From an uncultured Methylococcaceae bacterium (GTDB taxonomy: Bacteria > Pseudomonadota > Gammaproteobacteria > Methylococcales > Methylomonadaceae): a stretch of DNA of 34,169 nt. The position numbers and the translations under genes were made by a program. The stretch spans positions 1 through 34,169 of the forward strand of contig CAIZMK010000278.1 of the NCBI GenBank assembly GCA_903934035.1, in the 5' to 3' direction. This document shows, in pieces, positions 25,057 through 33,018 of this stretch (its first letter is position 1; each line of letters opens with the position of its first letter). A model generated the notes under the pieces. That model did no database searches. It had not been told where the DNA came from and saw only the letters and a program-made list of their open reading frames with translations.

Positions 25057-26465
25057 GGAGTTAATCTCTTAGCGGATAAGGACAATAATAACAGTGCTAC
25101 GAGTAGCCAAGCCGTCAAAACGACTAGATCTAACTGTGCCTGTTGCAAAGCAAACCGGCTATCGGGTGGGCTATAGTTAAAATCTTTTACGCTACGCCAA
25201 TCAGCACTCTCTCCTTTGGCATTGCGCTCAGTGCCATGGCTGCGCTCTCTGTCCCAGTCTTCGGTCAGGTTAATAAAGTAATGGCGATACTCTTCTGCGG
25301 CGTCTTCAAAATGACGCTGATGCGCTAAATCCATACCGGCTAAGGTCATAGACAAAGAACGCATAGCTAAGCTTGGGCCTAAGCTAGAGCCGATAAGTGT
25401 TAAATGTTGTTGCCTTAAGAAGTTATCGCGCAAGCGATCAAAATGCAGGGCATGGACACGACTAGAATAATGATCATTAAATTGACGATTTAACGACACA
25501 AAACCCACGGGCAATTCGTCTTTACTATTGACGTGATACTGCGCCAATAATTGTGCTTCAAAAGCTTTGTTACGCTGCTCGTGATTGCCCTCACCATTAA
25601 GGCCTAGGTCGATATCTTGTTTAATCGCCGCCCAAAAAACCTCAGCACTCGGATTAGGCGATAACGCTTGCGCCAATACCGCACCCAAGCGCGGGCCAAT
25701 AAACACAGAGCCTAGCCAGAAAGCCAATAAAAAGAATAAAGTAACGCGACTGGTTTTAAAGTAAGCCGAAGCGGCAATAGCAAGGGCTGCAAATATCGCG
25801 TAATACAACAAAAATGACAGTAACAACAAACCCAGACGAAGCCCTTCATCAGCGCTTAAGTTAAAGCTTTCTTGTAGCAGCAAAAAAGCCAGTAGTAAGG
25901 CCGGCGACAACACCAAACTAAATGCGGCTAGAAGCCCCAGCAATTTACCAAACACTAAAGCTTGGGTATTCAGCCCCAAGCTATGCAGCATACGCAAGGT
26001 GCCGCGTTCACGTTCTTGGCTGATGGTGTCAAAGGTTAGCGCCACGATCAGTAAAGGCAGTAAAGCATAGAGTACAAAGCTGGTGGTCATTTGCCCAAAA
26101 CGATGAGCCAGTGTTTCATCGGCACTAGGATTAAAGCGTTCAAAATTGCGCTTATGCGGCTCTAGCCATAAAGATTGACCGATAAAAGGTCTTAAGCCTG
26201 GATCTAAGGCGGCTACAGCTGTATCGGGTTTAAAGACATAAATACCGTAATGGGCTGCCGCATGGGGGCTCTTAACGCTTTGCGTGTCCCATTGTTGTTT
26301 AGCAGTGCTGCCGACACTGAGTTTTTCAGCACGTAGTTGTTGCGTCTGCATAGTCGAGGATAATAAAAAGCCTACAAAAATCACCAGCAATGAACAGCCC
26401 AGTATCAATAAGCGGCCATCACGCAAGGTAGAAACAAATTCTTTGTGGACAATAGCGCTTATCAT
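25053..26465 (-). CDS. ABC-2 type permease, DUF3526 family (first permease)
   Basis: A 470-residue paralogue-like partner of the next gene. It has an N-terminal membrane segment (about 20-40), a periplasmic domain with LRPFIGQSLWLEPHKRNFERFNPS, a group of five or six segments (about 130-265), a second external region and a final segment near 445-465. SQERERGTLRMLHSLG is the coupling-helix motif of ABC-2 permeases. Start and stop overlap the ATPase and the other permease by 4 nt each, so all three should be co-translated. Two different permeases with one ATPase make a heterodimeric transporter. Confidence 0.82.
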   Translation of the reverse strand: MISAIVHKEFVSTLRDGRLLILGCSLLVIFVGFLLSSTMQTQQLRAEKLSVGSTAKQQWDTQSVKSPHAAAHYGIYVFKPDTAVAALDPGLRPFIGQSLWLEPHKRNFERFNPSADETLAHRFGQMTTSFVLYALLPLLIVALTFDTISQERERGTLRMLHSLGLNTQALVFGKLLGLLAAFSLVLSPALLLAFLLLQESFNLSADEGLRLGLLLLSFLLYYAIFAALAIAASAYFKTSRVTLFFLLAFWLGSVFIGPRLGAVLAQALSPNPSAEVFWAAIKQDIDLGLNGEGNHEQRNKAFEAQLLAQYHVNSKDELPVGFVSLNRQFNDHYSSRVHALHFDRLRDNFLRQQHLTLIGSSLGPSLAMRSLSMTLAGMDLAHQRHFEDAAEEYRHYFINLTEDWDRERSHGTERNAKGESADWRSVKDFNYSPPDSRFALQQAQLDLVVLTAWLLVALLLLSLSAKRLTP

Positions 26466-27187
26466 GCCAAGCCTCGGGCATGAGCCAGATACTTATGCTC
26501 TAACTCATCATGCTGCACAGTATGGGCATCAAACTCTTCGACTAAGCGACCTTGCTTCATGATGCCGATACGATCAGCCACTTGTTTAGCATTAAATAAA
26601 TCATGGGTGGCCATTAATACCGCCATACCTAAATCGGCTGCAGCCCTAATGCGTCCGGCAAAATCATTAGCCGCACTGGGATCGAGTCCTGAGGTTGGTT
26701 CATCTAACAACATAGCTTTAGCATTTTTGGCCGTGGCAATCGCCAAGCCCACTTTTTGGCGCATGCCTTTGGAATAACTGCCCACGCGTTTAACGTGGGC
26801 ATCTGCTTGCAAACCACTATCAGTTAATAACTGACGGGCTAACTCAGTGCTAATATTAATGTCTGCCAAGGTGCAGAAAAACGTTAAGTTTTCTACGCCA
26901 GTCATCAATTCATATAAGGCTACATTTTCGGGTAGATAAGCAATCTTGGCACGCACTAAGGCTGAGTGCTCATGAGCGGAGAGCCCCTCTATCAACACTA
27001 GGCCACTCGTCGGTCGATTGAAAGTTAAAAAAGTACTAATGGTTGTGCTTTTACCCGCTCCGTTGCCGCCTAACAAAGCATAAACACAGCCTTCAGGCAC
27101 GCTCAGATTTAAAGAGTCGATAGCAAGATGTTGTTTGTAATGAACGATTAATTTTTTGGCTTCGAGTACAGGGGTAGGGTTAGTCAT
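26462..27187 (-). CDS. ABC transporter ATP-binding protein
   Basis: ATPase of the ABC-2 exporter encoded downstream. Walker A is GGNGAGKST, the signature is SYSKGMRQ, Walker B is AMLLDEPTSGLD, and the switch His is in ATHD. The track's start is a TTG at 27205; the ATG at 27187 (MTNPTPVLEAKK) is more natural, though neither has a strong ribosome site. About 241 residues, normal for this class. The gene leads the three-gene operon, and its promoter must lie in the palindrome-bearing gap 27206-27539, shared with the divergent 46-residue peptide gene. It resembles CcmA/NosF-type ATPases. Confidence 0.9.
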   Translation of the reverse strand: MTNPTPVLEAKKLIVHYKQHLAIDSLNLSVPEGCVYALLGGNGAGKSTTISTFLTFNRPTSGLVLIEGLSAHEHSALVRAKIAYLPENVALYELMTGVENLTFFCTLADINISTELARQLLTDSGLQADAHVKRVGSYSKGMRQKVGLAIATAKNAKAMLLDEPTSGLDPSAANDFAGRIRAAADLGMAVLMATHDLFNAKQVADRIGIMKQGRLVEEFDAHTVQHDELEHKYLAHARGLA

Positions 27188-27354
27188 GGGCGGGGTATAT
27201 TCCAAATAAACAGCGTTTTGTAAAAAGCAGCTTTTTATAACTGCGTTTAGGTCAGGGGTGGTGGGGCGGGCAAAGAATAATACAGAAGATTAGCGTGGGT
27301 AAAGCATTAATTTTAAAGACTAAAATATCCGGCATTAATTAAGATCTCGCCCAA

Positions 27355-27386
27355 TTAACAAATAAGGCATATGCCTTATTTGTTAA
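27355..27386. promoter_or_regulatory. 32-bp perfect palindrome between divergent promoters
   Basis: TTAACAAATAAGGCATATGC and the remainder form an uninterrupted 32-bp palindrome centred on GGCATATGCC. The same core is found at 16363-16382. It lies between the minus-strand ABC operon and the plus-strand peptide gene and may control either. Confidence 0.5.
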
Positions 27387-27393
27387 ATAGAAA

Positions 27394-27409
27394 GTGTGGC
27401 ATATCACAC
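27394..27409. promoter_or_regulatory. Second palindromic site (TGT-N10-ACA)
   Basis: GTGTGGCATATCACAC with the following A gives TGT-GGCATATCAC-ACA. It lies about 76 bp before the GG of the sigma-54-like element at 27478, a spacing close to that at the TonB receptor. Confidence 0.45.
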
Positions 27410-27475
27410 AGTTTTATTTAATGTTAAAGAAAGCCTTTTCTCCGCAACTATATGAATAAATGGATAAGTTACAGA

Positions 27476-27492
27476 TTGGTCTACTTTGTGCT
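27476..27492 (+). promoter_or_regulatory. Possible sigma-54 promoter for the 46-residue peptide
   Basis: TTGGTCTACTTTGTGCT has GG (27478-27479) and GC (27490-27491) with exact N10 spacing, but the flanking bases match the consensus less well than the element at 16442. It is about 60 bases before the peptide ATG. Confidence 0.35.
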
Positions 27493-27539
27493 TTAACAAA
27501 TAAATCATTCAATTTATTTATTTTAAGGAGATATGTTTT

Positions 27540-27680
27540 ATGTCAATTATTGAGCCGCAATCAGAGCCTTCTGATTTTACAATTGAGAAAGCTACCAATC
27601 TTATTGCCTTGAGCAATAAGATCAAGTCGTTTATTAGTAAATTAACGCTTAGAAAGATTCTACTAAAGCTCCACCTTTAA
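27540..27680 (+). CDS. 46-residue peptide with acidic N-terminus and cationic amphipathic C-terminus
   Basis: AAGGAG about 10 bases before the ATG is an excellent ribosome site. The frame encodes 46 residues ending at TAA 27678-27680 and is too short for the ORF track. The N-terminal part (MSIIEPQSEPSDFTIEK) is acidic. The C-terminal part (KIKSFISKLTLRKILLKLHL) is basic and amphipathic, with Lys/Arg on one face of a predicted helix. It has no Cys and no signal peptide. Upstream palindromes and a sigma-54-like element suggest dedicated control. A small membrane-active peptide, regulatory peptide or processed product are all possible. The peroxiredoxin gene follows 126 bases later and may or may not be co-transcribed. 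Confidence 0.5.
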   Translation: MSIIEPQSEPSDFTIEKATNLIALSNKIKSFISKLTLRKILLKLHL

Positions 27681-27805
27681 TAGTTTACGTTAGCCGATTA
27701 CATTTCGGTAATTATCTATATTAATTCACCTTTTCTTTAACATAGTCTATTTAAGGAAGAGCTGTTAGCATAACGATTCATCAATATTTTTATAAGAGAT
27801 AAAAC

Positions 27806-28345
27806 ATGCAAAAGAAAAGATCTATCCTAAAACAACTGGCAGTCTTATTGTCTTGGTTACCCTTTGCAACAGCTGTGCACGCAGATGTTTTGACTATAGG
27901 TCAACCAGCCCCACAATTTCAATTAAAAGCACAAGATGGCACGGAGTTTAACTTGGCTGCTCGTAAAGATATAGGCTGGACGGTACTGTATTTTTATCCA
28001 AAAGCAGGAACTCCTGGCTGTACAAAACAAGCTTGTGCATTCCGCGACGCGATTCAGGTCATTCGAAATAATAATGCTGAAGTTTATGGCGTCAGCACTG
28101 ATGAAGTACAAAAGTTACTCGAATTTCATCAAGAACATAAGCTCACCTTTAATTTATTATCTGATCCAGACGCAAAAGTAACTGATGCTTACGGTGTAAA
28201 AATGCCCGTTATAAAAATGGCAAAACGCTGGACCTTTATTATCGATCCCTCCTTAATCATCAGACAGATTGATAACGATGTTGACCCTGCGTTAGATGCA
28301 CAGAAAGTTGCAGAGCAGTTAAAGAAGCTACAAGCGGAAAAGTAG
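27806..28345 (+). CDS. Periplasmic PrxQ/BCP-type peroxiredoxin
   Basis: A thiol peroxidase reducing H2O2 or organic peroxides. The 179-residue protein starts with a signal peptide (KKRS, hydrophobic stretch, cleavage near AVHA-D), so it acts in the periplasm. The peroxidatic cysteine is in TPGCTKQAC (C72), with a second Cys at 77; the i+5 spacing is characteristic of atypical 2-Cys PrxQ/BCP enzymes. YFYPKAGT, YGVSTDEVQKLLEFHQ and FIIDPSLIIRQI are family motifs. AAGAG precedes the ATG. A periplasmic thioredoxin-like reductant would be needed and is not encoded here. A short peptide gene lies upstream on the same strand. Confidence 0.92.
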   Translation: MQKKRSILKQLAVLLSWLPFATAVHADVLTIGQPAPQFQLKAQDGTEFNLAARKDIGWTVLYFYPKAGTPGCTKQACAFRDAIQVIRNNNAEVYGVSTDEVQKLLEFHQEHKLTFNLLSDPDAKVTDAYGVKMPVIKMAKRWTFIIDPSLIIRQIDNDVDPALDAQKVAEQLKKLQAEK

Positions 28346-28595
28346 GTTTAGATAAAAGCTCTTCAATTTTTCTATCAAATTAGCAAGCTAATCTAAGTCC
28401 CACTAGCTACCTTGCTCCCTTACAATTTCTGAAATTCTTTACTGGAATCGATTATGAAGACATTGCTAGCGTATTAGACAATCAATTCTTTGTAGCCCAA
28501 AACCAATCATGGTGCTGATGAAAAGAACAAGACGTATATTTAACAAATCTTTGGCTCTATGAGAATTATAGTAGGAGAGGATGCAATATTTTATT

Positions 28596-28621
28596 GTAGG
28601 GGCGAATTCATTCGCCCCTAC
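28596..28621. repeat. Solo palindrome GTAGGGGCGAATTCATTCGCCCCTAC
   Basis: A near-perfect palindrome related to the MITE-1 core (GTAGGGGCGTATGCAATACGCCC) but with GAATTCATTC in the centre. It is the only notable structure in the 28346-28746 gap. No gene is seen there. Confidence 0.55.
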
Positions 28622-28746
28622 AAGATCATAAGCCTCGTAACAAGACTTGCAACATACAATGCATTATCATTTAGCAGTTCTTATATATTAGCCTTCTACC
28701 CACCTGTTTTTCATTGAGGCACTCAAAAATTCCAGCTTAATACGTT

Positions 28747-30681
28747 ATGATAGGAACCTTATATCACTACCCTACTGCCCCACTCATGAAAATAACTCGA
28801 CTGCTAGTGCTTTTTTTAATCATCCTAACGATTAATGGTCTAATAGCCTGGTTAAGTAATCTGCCACAAGACGCTGGCATTGATGTGCCTGATGGCAAAA
28901 TTAGCAGCGTTTCTTTCGCGCCTTTTCGAGAAGGACAAAGTCCTTTAACCAAAGTGTATCCAAGCACTGAACAAATCGATGCAGATTTAAAGCTACTCGC
29001 TGACCAAACCCATAGCATACGCACCTATGCCAGTTTAGATGGCATGCAAAGCGTCCCTGGCCTTGCCCGTAAATACGGGCTTACTATGATACAAGGCGCT
29101 TGGATAGGCAGTACTGATAAAACCAATCAGGCTGAAATTGCCCAACTCATCAAAGATGCCAATGACTACCCTGATGTCATTAAACGCGTAATAGTTGGTA
29201 ATGAAGTACTGCTTAGAGGCGAATTAAAACCTGAGCAATTATTAGCTTATATACGCCAGGTTAAACAGGCTGTTAAACAACCTGTCTCTTACGCTGATGT
29301 TTGGTCTTTTTATTTACGCTACCCAGAAATTGCCAAGGAAGTTGATTTCTTCACGGTACATATTCTGCCTTATTGGGAAGACGAGCCCTTAAACATAGAC
29401 ACTACCGCCGCTCACGTTGATAAAAATTATCAACGAATCCGTCAAACCTATGCTAATAAACCGATATTAATAGGCGAATCTGGTTGGCCCAGTGCCGGTC
29501 GTCAACGTGGCTGGGCCATACCCAGTGTCGTCAACGAAGCCAAGTATGTACGTTCTTTAGTACAACTAGCCAATAACAACCATTTCGACTACAACATCGT
29601 TGAAGCTTTTAATCAGCCCTGGAAAAGTAAACTTGAAGGCGTGGTGGGCGCTAATTGGGGACTTTATTCGGCAGACCGTCAGCGAGTATTCCCCTTAACG
29701 GGTGCAGTAACAGAAAATCCACTTTGGCTACAACAGTTGTTCTATGCAGGTTTGATAACACTACTGCTTATAAGCTCACAAGTAAAAAAGCTAGTGTCAC
29801 TTACGCCCTTACGCTTATTAATGTTTCTAGGTTTTACTCAACTACTCAGCGCCTTATTGGTCAATCAGCTCAGTGGACATTGGTATAGCAGTTACAATCT
29901 TATAGAACGACTACATGCATTATTTATCAGTGGCTTAAGTGCGCTATTAGCGGCATTAATACTTCAGCATACATTGTCCATGTTAAGACATAAAATCAGT
30001 ACAAAAACAGGCATCTGGATACATTATTTAATGCTCGCTTTCGTTGCTATTGCCTTATATCGCTCCCAAGGACTCGCATTAAGCGGTCGCTATTTAAGTA
30101 TTCCTTACCCTGTGACTTATATACCAGTGGCTGGATTATTAGGCTTTAAATTAATTCGTCATTGGGTCAAAGATCATAACTTGTCACTAGCACCAGAAAT
30201 TAATGATTTATTCGGCAATCAATTCCTACCTACTCAATGGCTTAAATCAGCTAGTTTCTTATTAACAATGACGGGGATTTTTGTCATTGCACTCGAAACT
30301 GTCGTGGTTATGAACGGCTCTAACTATGAACAAGCCTATCCCTTTTTAACCGATAGGATCTATGAAGCTTTCATGGAAACCACACATTACAGTCAACTCA
30401 TGGGCTGGTCATTATTGATCACAGCTGCCGTAATTCGCTTGCCATTAAGAAATTGTGCCTATGCACTGATCCTTATGATACCTGCTATTAGCATAGGTGA
30501 AACTGTCGCATTTATGACTGGACATGATTTTATTGAAAGCTATCCTAGCTTAGGTGAAAGACTTTGGACTGCGCTAATTTATACTTTTAGCAATCAACAA
30601 TTACTACTTTTGTTTGCTAGCTTATTGGTTCTCGCCTTGCCTCTATGGCATTATCAAGAGAAACAACCGACTGTACATTGA
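28747..30681 (+). CDS. Membrane-bound GH17 glucanosyl hydrolase/transferase
   Basis: A 644-residue protein (631 if it begins at ATG 28786, MKITRLLVLF, which starts directly with the membrane segment). After one N-terminal segment comes a periplasmic GH17 domain (about 40-320). It has acid/base Glu in VGNEVLLRGE (E153) and nucleophile Glu in IGESGWPSAGRQRGWA (E244). ANWGLYSADRQRVFPLTG ends the domain. The C-terminal half has about eight membrane segments. This GH17-plus-membrane design is found in proteobacterial enzymes that remodel or branch beta-1,3/1,6-glucans, for instance with cyclic glucan synthesis. No glucan synthase is adjacent, so the polymer is unknown. Start choice is uncertain because neither site has a clear ribosome site. 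Confidence 0.82.
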   Translation: MIGTLYHYPTAPLMKITRLLVLFLIILTINGLIAWLSNLPQDAGIDVPDGKISSVSFAPFREGQSPLTKVYPSTEQIDADLKLLADQTHSIRTYASLDGMQSVPGLARKYGLTMIQGAWIGSTDKTNQAEIAQLIKDANDYPDVIKRVIVGNEVLLRGELKPEQLLAYIRQVKQAVKQPVSYADVWSFYLRYPEIAKEVDFFTVHILPYWEDEPLNIDTTAAHVDKNYQRIRQTYANKPILIGESGWPSAGRQRGWAIPSVVNEAKYVRSLVQLANNNHFDYNIVEAFNQPWKSKLEGVVGANWGLYSADRQRVFPLTGAVTENPLWLQQLFYAGLITLLLISSQVKKLVSLTPLRLLMFLGFTQLLSALLVNQLSGHWYSSYNLIERLHALFISGLSALLAALILQHTLSMLRHKISTKTGIWIHYLMLAFVAIALYRSQGLALSGRYLSIPYPVTYIPVAGLLGFKLIRHWVKDHNLSLAPEINDLFGNQFLPTQWLKSASFLLTMTGIFVIALETVVVMNGSNYEQAYPFLTDRIYEAFMETTHYSQLMGWSLLITAAVIRLPLRNCAYALILMIPAISIGETVAFMTGHDFIESYPSLGERLWTALIYTFSNQQLLLLFASLLVLALPLWHYQEKQPTVH

Positions 30682-30701
30682 TAAGTTGGTATTAGCTGTG
30701 G

Positions 30702-30961
30702 AGACTGTGAAAGTATTCTTTTTATTCCCCTCTTTGCTAAAGAGTATAGGTATCTACACAAGTTTCTTATCGGCGTGGAAACGATAAAAACACCGTAGGG
30801 GCGTATTGCATACGCCCAACATTGAAAGTCCCATTTTATAGGGCTTATTTTATAAGGGCGTATGCAATACGCCCCTACGATCTTCACCACAATGTTATCG
30901 TTCTTGCGTGGGAATGCTAACAATTATTTGTTAGATACCTATTTTCTAAAGAGGGGGAACT
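30702..30961. mobile_element. MITE-2 fragment interrupted by MITE-1
   Basis: AGACTGTGAAAGTATTC and CCCCTCTTTGCTAAAGAG (30702-30744) continue as GGGGAAC after 30953. This matches the arm of MITE-2 at 4399-4556. MITE-1 splits it within CTAAAGAG, which is duplicated on both sides. Confidence 0.65.
30745..30943. mobile_element. MITE-1, second complete copy (199 bp)
   Basis: It starts TATAGGTATCTACACA and ends TTGTTAGATACCTATT. Internal GTAGGGGCGTAT palindromes are at 30795-30817 and 30856-30878, as in the copy at 19295. Flanks TGCTAAAGAG (30735-30744) and TTCTAAAGAG (30944-30953) match at nine of ten bases, fitting a 10-bp target duplication with one later change. Confidence 0.85.
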
Positions 30962-30978
30962 CAATGCTAGCAAGCAAA

Positions 30979-31356
30979 CTAATTAGGTAATTCAATAATT
31001 TCTATGGTATTGCCATCGAAATCTCGAAAAAACATGGCTCTACGCCCTGAGATACTCATCGTGTAAGTAATATCCGCTTTAGTTAAAGCCTCTTGTATCG
31101 GCGTCAATGACAAGGCATTTAAGGCAATATGACGATCACGCCCCCCATGAACGGGACGCCCAGTAATAGGATCAGGGTTATTTAATTCCAATAAATGAAT
31201 TTGTTGTGTACCTAATTGCAACCAAGCACCCGGGAAACCCAAATCAGGTCGATCAACTTGCTGCAAACCCAAAATATCACGGTAAAATACTAACGAAGCT
31301 TCTGTATTGCTTACTATAAAACTAGCGTGATTCAAAGACACAATATTACTAGACAT
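30979..31356 (-). CDS. VOC-family (glyoxalase-fold) protein
   Basis: A 125-residue protein of the vicinal oxygen chelate superfamily, two beta-alpha-beta3 modules in one chain. Metal-ligand candidates are His in LNHASFIV (residue 9-10), His in RDRHIALN and Glu in GNTIEIIELP, the usual VOC positions. SNTEASLVFYRDILGL and RRAMFFRDFDGN are typical. The reaction cannot be read from sequence; glyoxalase, dioxygenase-like and antibiotic-binding members share this fold. It stands alone, between the nested MITEs and a REP-like unit. Confidence 0.88.
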   Translation of the reverse strand: MSSNIVSLNHASFIVSNTEASLVFYRDILGLQQVDRPDLGFPGAWLQLGTQQIHLLELNNPDPITGRPVHGGRDRHIALNALSLTPIQEALTKADITYTMSISGRRAMFFRDFDGNTIEIIELPN

Positions 31357-31452
31357 GATTTATTTAATTTATTTTTAAAAAGGACGTAAATTATAACGCC
31401 TCAGCTCAACAGCAACCAAAGAATCTTAAACTATAGTAATATTTGATGAACC

Positions 31453-31560
31453 GTAGGCCGGAATAAGACTTTTCGAGCGCAGCGAGTAAAGCGTTTCCGG
31501 CATAGGTAGCGATATTGTGCCGAAAACGCCAACACGCGCCAAGCTAGCATGGTCTTCTTC
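31453..31560. repeat. REP-like repeat, copy 3
   Basis: GTAGGCCGGAATAAGACTTTTCGAGCG ... GCGTTTCCGGCA followed by a degenerate inverted half (GTGCCGAAAACGCC ... GGTCTTCTTC). It shares layout with 14841-14953 and lies in the 31357-31659 gap, which holds no gene. Confidence 0.6.
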
Positions 31561-31659
31561 TAAACTTCAATCTTAAATGTAGGCAGTGAGGCACAGGTAT
31601 TACCTAACATCTTAACCGATTGCCTTATAATAAGTTTTTACAATATCACCCGCATCAAT

Positions 31660-32982
31660 ATGAGCGACTATAAATTAGACTCTGAACTATCAAACAAGCT
31701 ACCTAGCGGCATACCCTATATCGTAGGCAATGAAGCTGCCGAACGCTTTAGCTATTATGGTATGCGAGCCATCCTCATTGTTTATATGACCCAATATCTA
31801 GTCGATACATCAGGTCAACTTGCGGTCATGTCTGAAAATGAAGCTCAAGGCTACTTTCATTTATTTGTCTCTGCTGTTTATTTTATGCCCTTATTCGGTG
31901 CCTTATTAGCCGATGGCTTATTGGGCAAATACCGCACTATTATGTTGTTATCGCTGATCTATTGTTTGGGTCACTTTACTTTGGCCTTAGATAATACCCG
32001 CATGGGCTTATTACTAGGACAAAGCCTTATCGCTATAGGCTCAGGCGGCATAAAACCCTGCGTATCCGCACAAATAGGTGATCAATTTAATCCTAGCAAC
32101 CAACACTTAATGTCTAAGGTGTATAGCTGGTTTTATATCGCTATTAATTTAGGTGCCTTTGCCGCCATGTTAATAATTCCATGGTTACTCGACCATTCAG
32201 GCCCTGCTGTCGCTTTTGCCGTTCCAGGCTTACTCATGTTGCTGGCTACCGTTTTACTTTGGTCAGGACGTCATCACTACATCCACAAACCACCAGCCGG
32301 CATAAAGTTTATAAAAGAAATGTGCAGTCAAATCGGACTAAAACGTTTAGCTAAGCTAGGCTCTATTTATGCTTTCTTTAGCATATTTTGGGCTTTGTTT
32401 GATCAAACGGGTTCTTCATGGATAATTCAAGCACAAAAGATGGATCGAATGCTCTGGGGCGGAGAACTACTGCCATCACAAATTCAAGCCGCTAATCCCC
32501 TACTGATAATGCTGCTAGTACCATTATTTACCTATCTGGTTTATCCCTTGCTTAATCGCTGCTTTGTTTTAACAGCCATCAGAAAAATGCAACTAGGCTT
32601 ATTCATCACCGTAATTGCTTTTGCTATCCCTAGTATTATACAAATGCAATTAGACGCCGGCATCAGTCCATCTATACTCTGGCAACTATTAGCCTATGTA
32701 TTATTAACCTCTGCCGAAGTCATGGTATCTATTACTTGCCTAGAGTTTTCATACACCCAAGCACCCGCCACCATGAAGTCTTTTGTGATGGCCTTTTATT
32801 TTCTATCGGTAGCCCTAGGAAATCTGTTGACCAGCGCTGTCAATTTCTTCATCCATAATGTCGATGGCAGCAGCAAACTAGCCGGCGCTGATTACTATTG
32901 GTTTTTTACTGGTTTAATGCTGATAACAGCGATTTTATTTATGTGGGTGAGTCAGGGTTATCGAGAAACGGATATTGATTAG
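31660..32982 (+). CDS. Proton-dependent oligopeptide transporter (POT family)
   Basis: A 440-residue inner-membrane MFS protein with about 12 predicted segments. It carries the POT signature NEAAERFSYYGMR (ExxERFxYYG) after a short N-terminus, which couples protons to di/tripeptide uptake. Further family motifs are FGALLADGLLGKYRTI, GSGGIKPCVSAQIGDQF and YFLSVALGNLLTS. The second half has FWALFDQTGSSWIIQAQ with the Trp-rich substrate region. It is a little shorter than E. coli DtpA-type proteins (about 500) because the extra HA/HB helices seem absent. No regulatory site was recognised; the gene stands alone. Confidence 0.93.
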   Translation: MSDYKLDSELSNKLPSGIPYIVGNEAAERFSYYGMRAILIVYMTQYLVDTSGQLAVMSENEAQGYFHLFVSAVYFMPLFGALLADGLLGKYRTIMLLSLIYCLGHFTLALDNTRMGLLLGQSLIAIGSGGIKPCVSAQIGDQFNPSNQHLMSKVYSWFYIAINLGAFAAMLIIPWLLDHSGPAVAFAVPGLLMLLATVLLWSGRHHYIHKPPAGIKFIKEMCSQIGLKRLAKLGSIYAFFSIFWALFDQTGSSWIIQAQKMDRMLWGGELLPSQIQAANPLLIMLLVPLFTYLVYPLLNRCFVLTAIRKMQLGLFITVIAFAIPSIIQMQLDAGISPSILWQLLAYVLLTSAEVMVSITCLEFSYTQAPATMKSFVMAFYFLSVALGNLLTSAVNFFIHNVDGSSKLAGADYYWFFTGLMLITAILFMWVSQGYRETDID

Positions 32983-33018
32983 GTTTTTAAATCCTTAGAT
33001 ACACTGAACTGACTGTTC

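Noticed and set aside
30654-30923. 89-codon minus-strand ORF
   Set aside because: It lies almost entirely within MITE-1 and the MITE-2 fragment, whose palindromes create open frames; no ribosome site.
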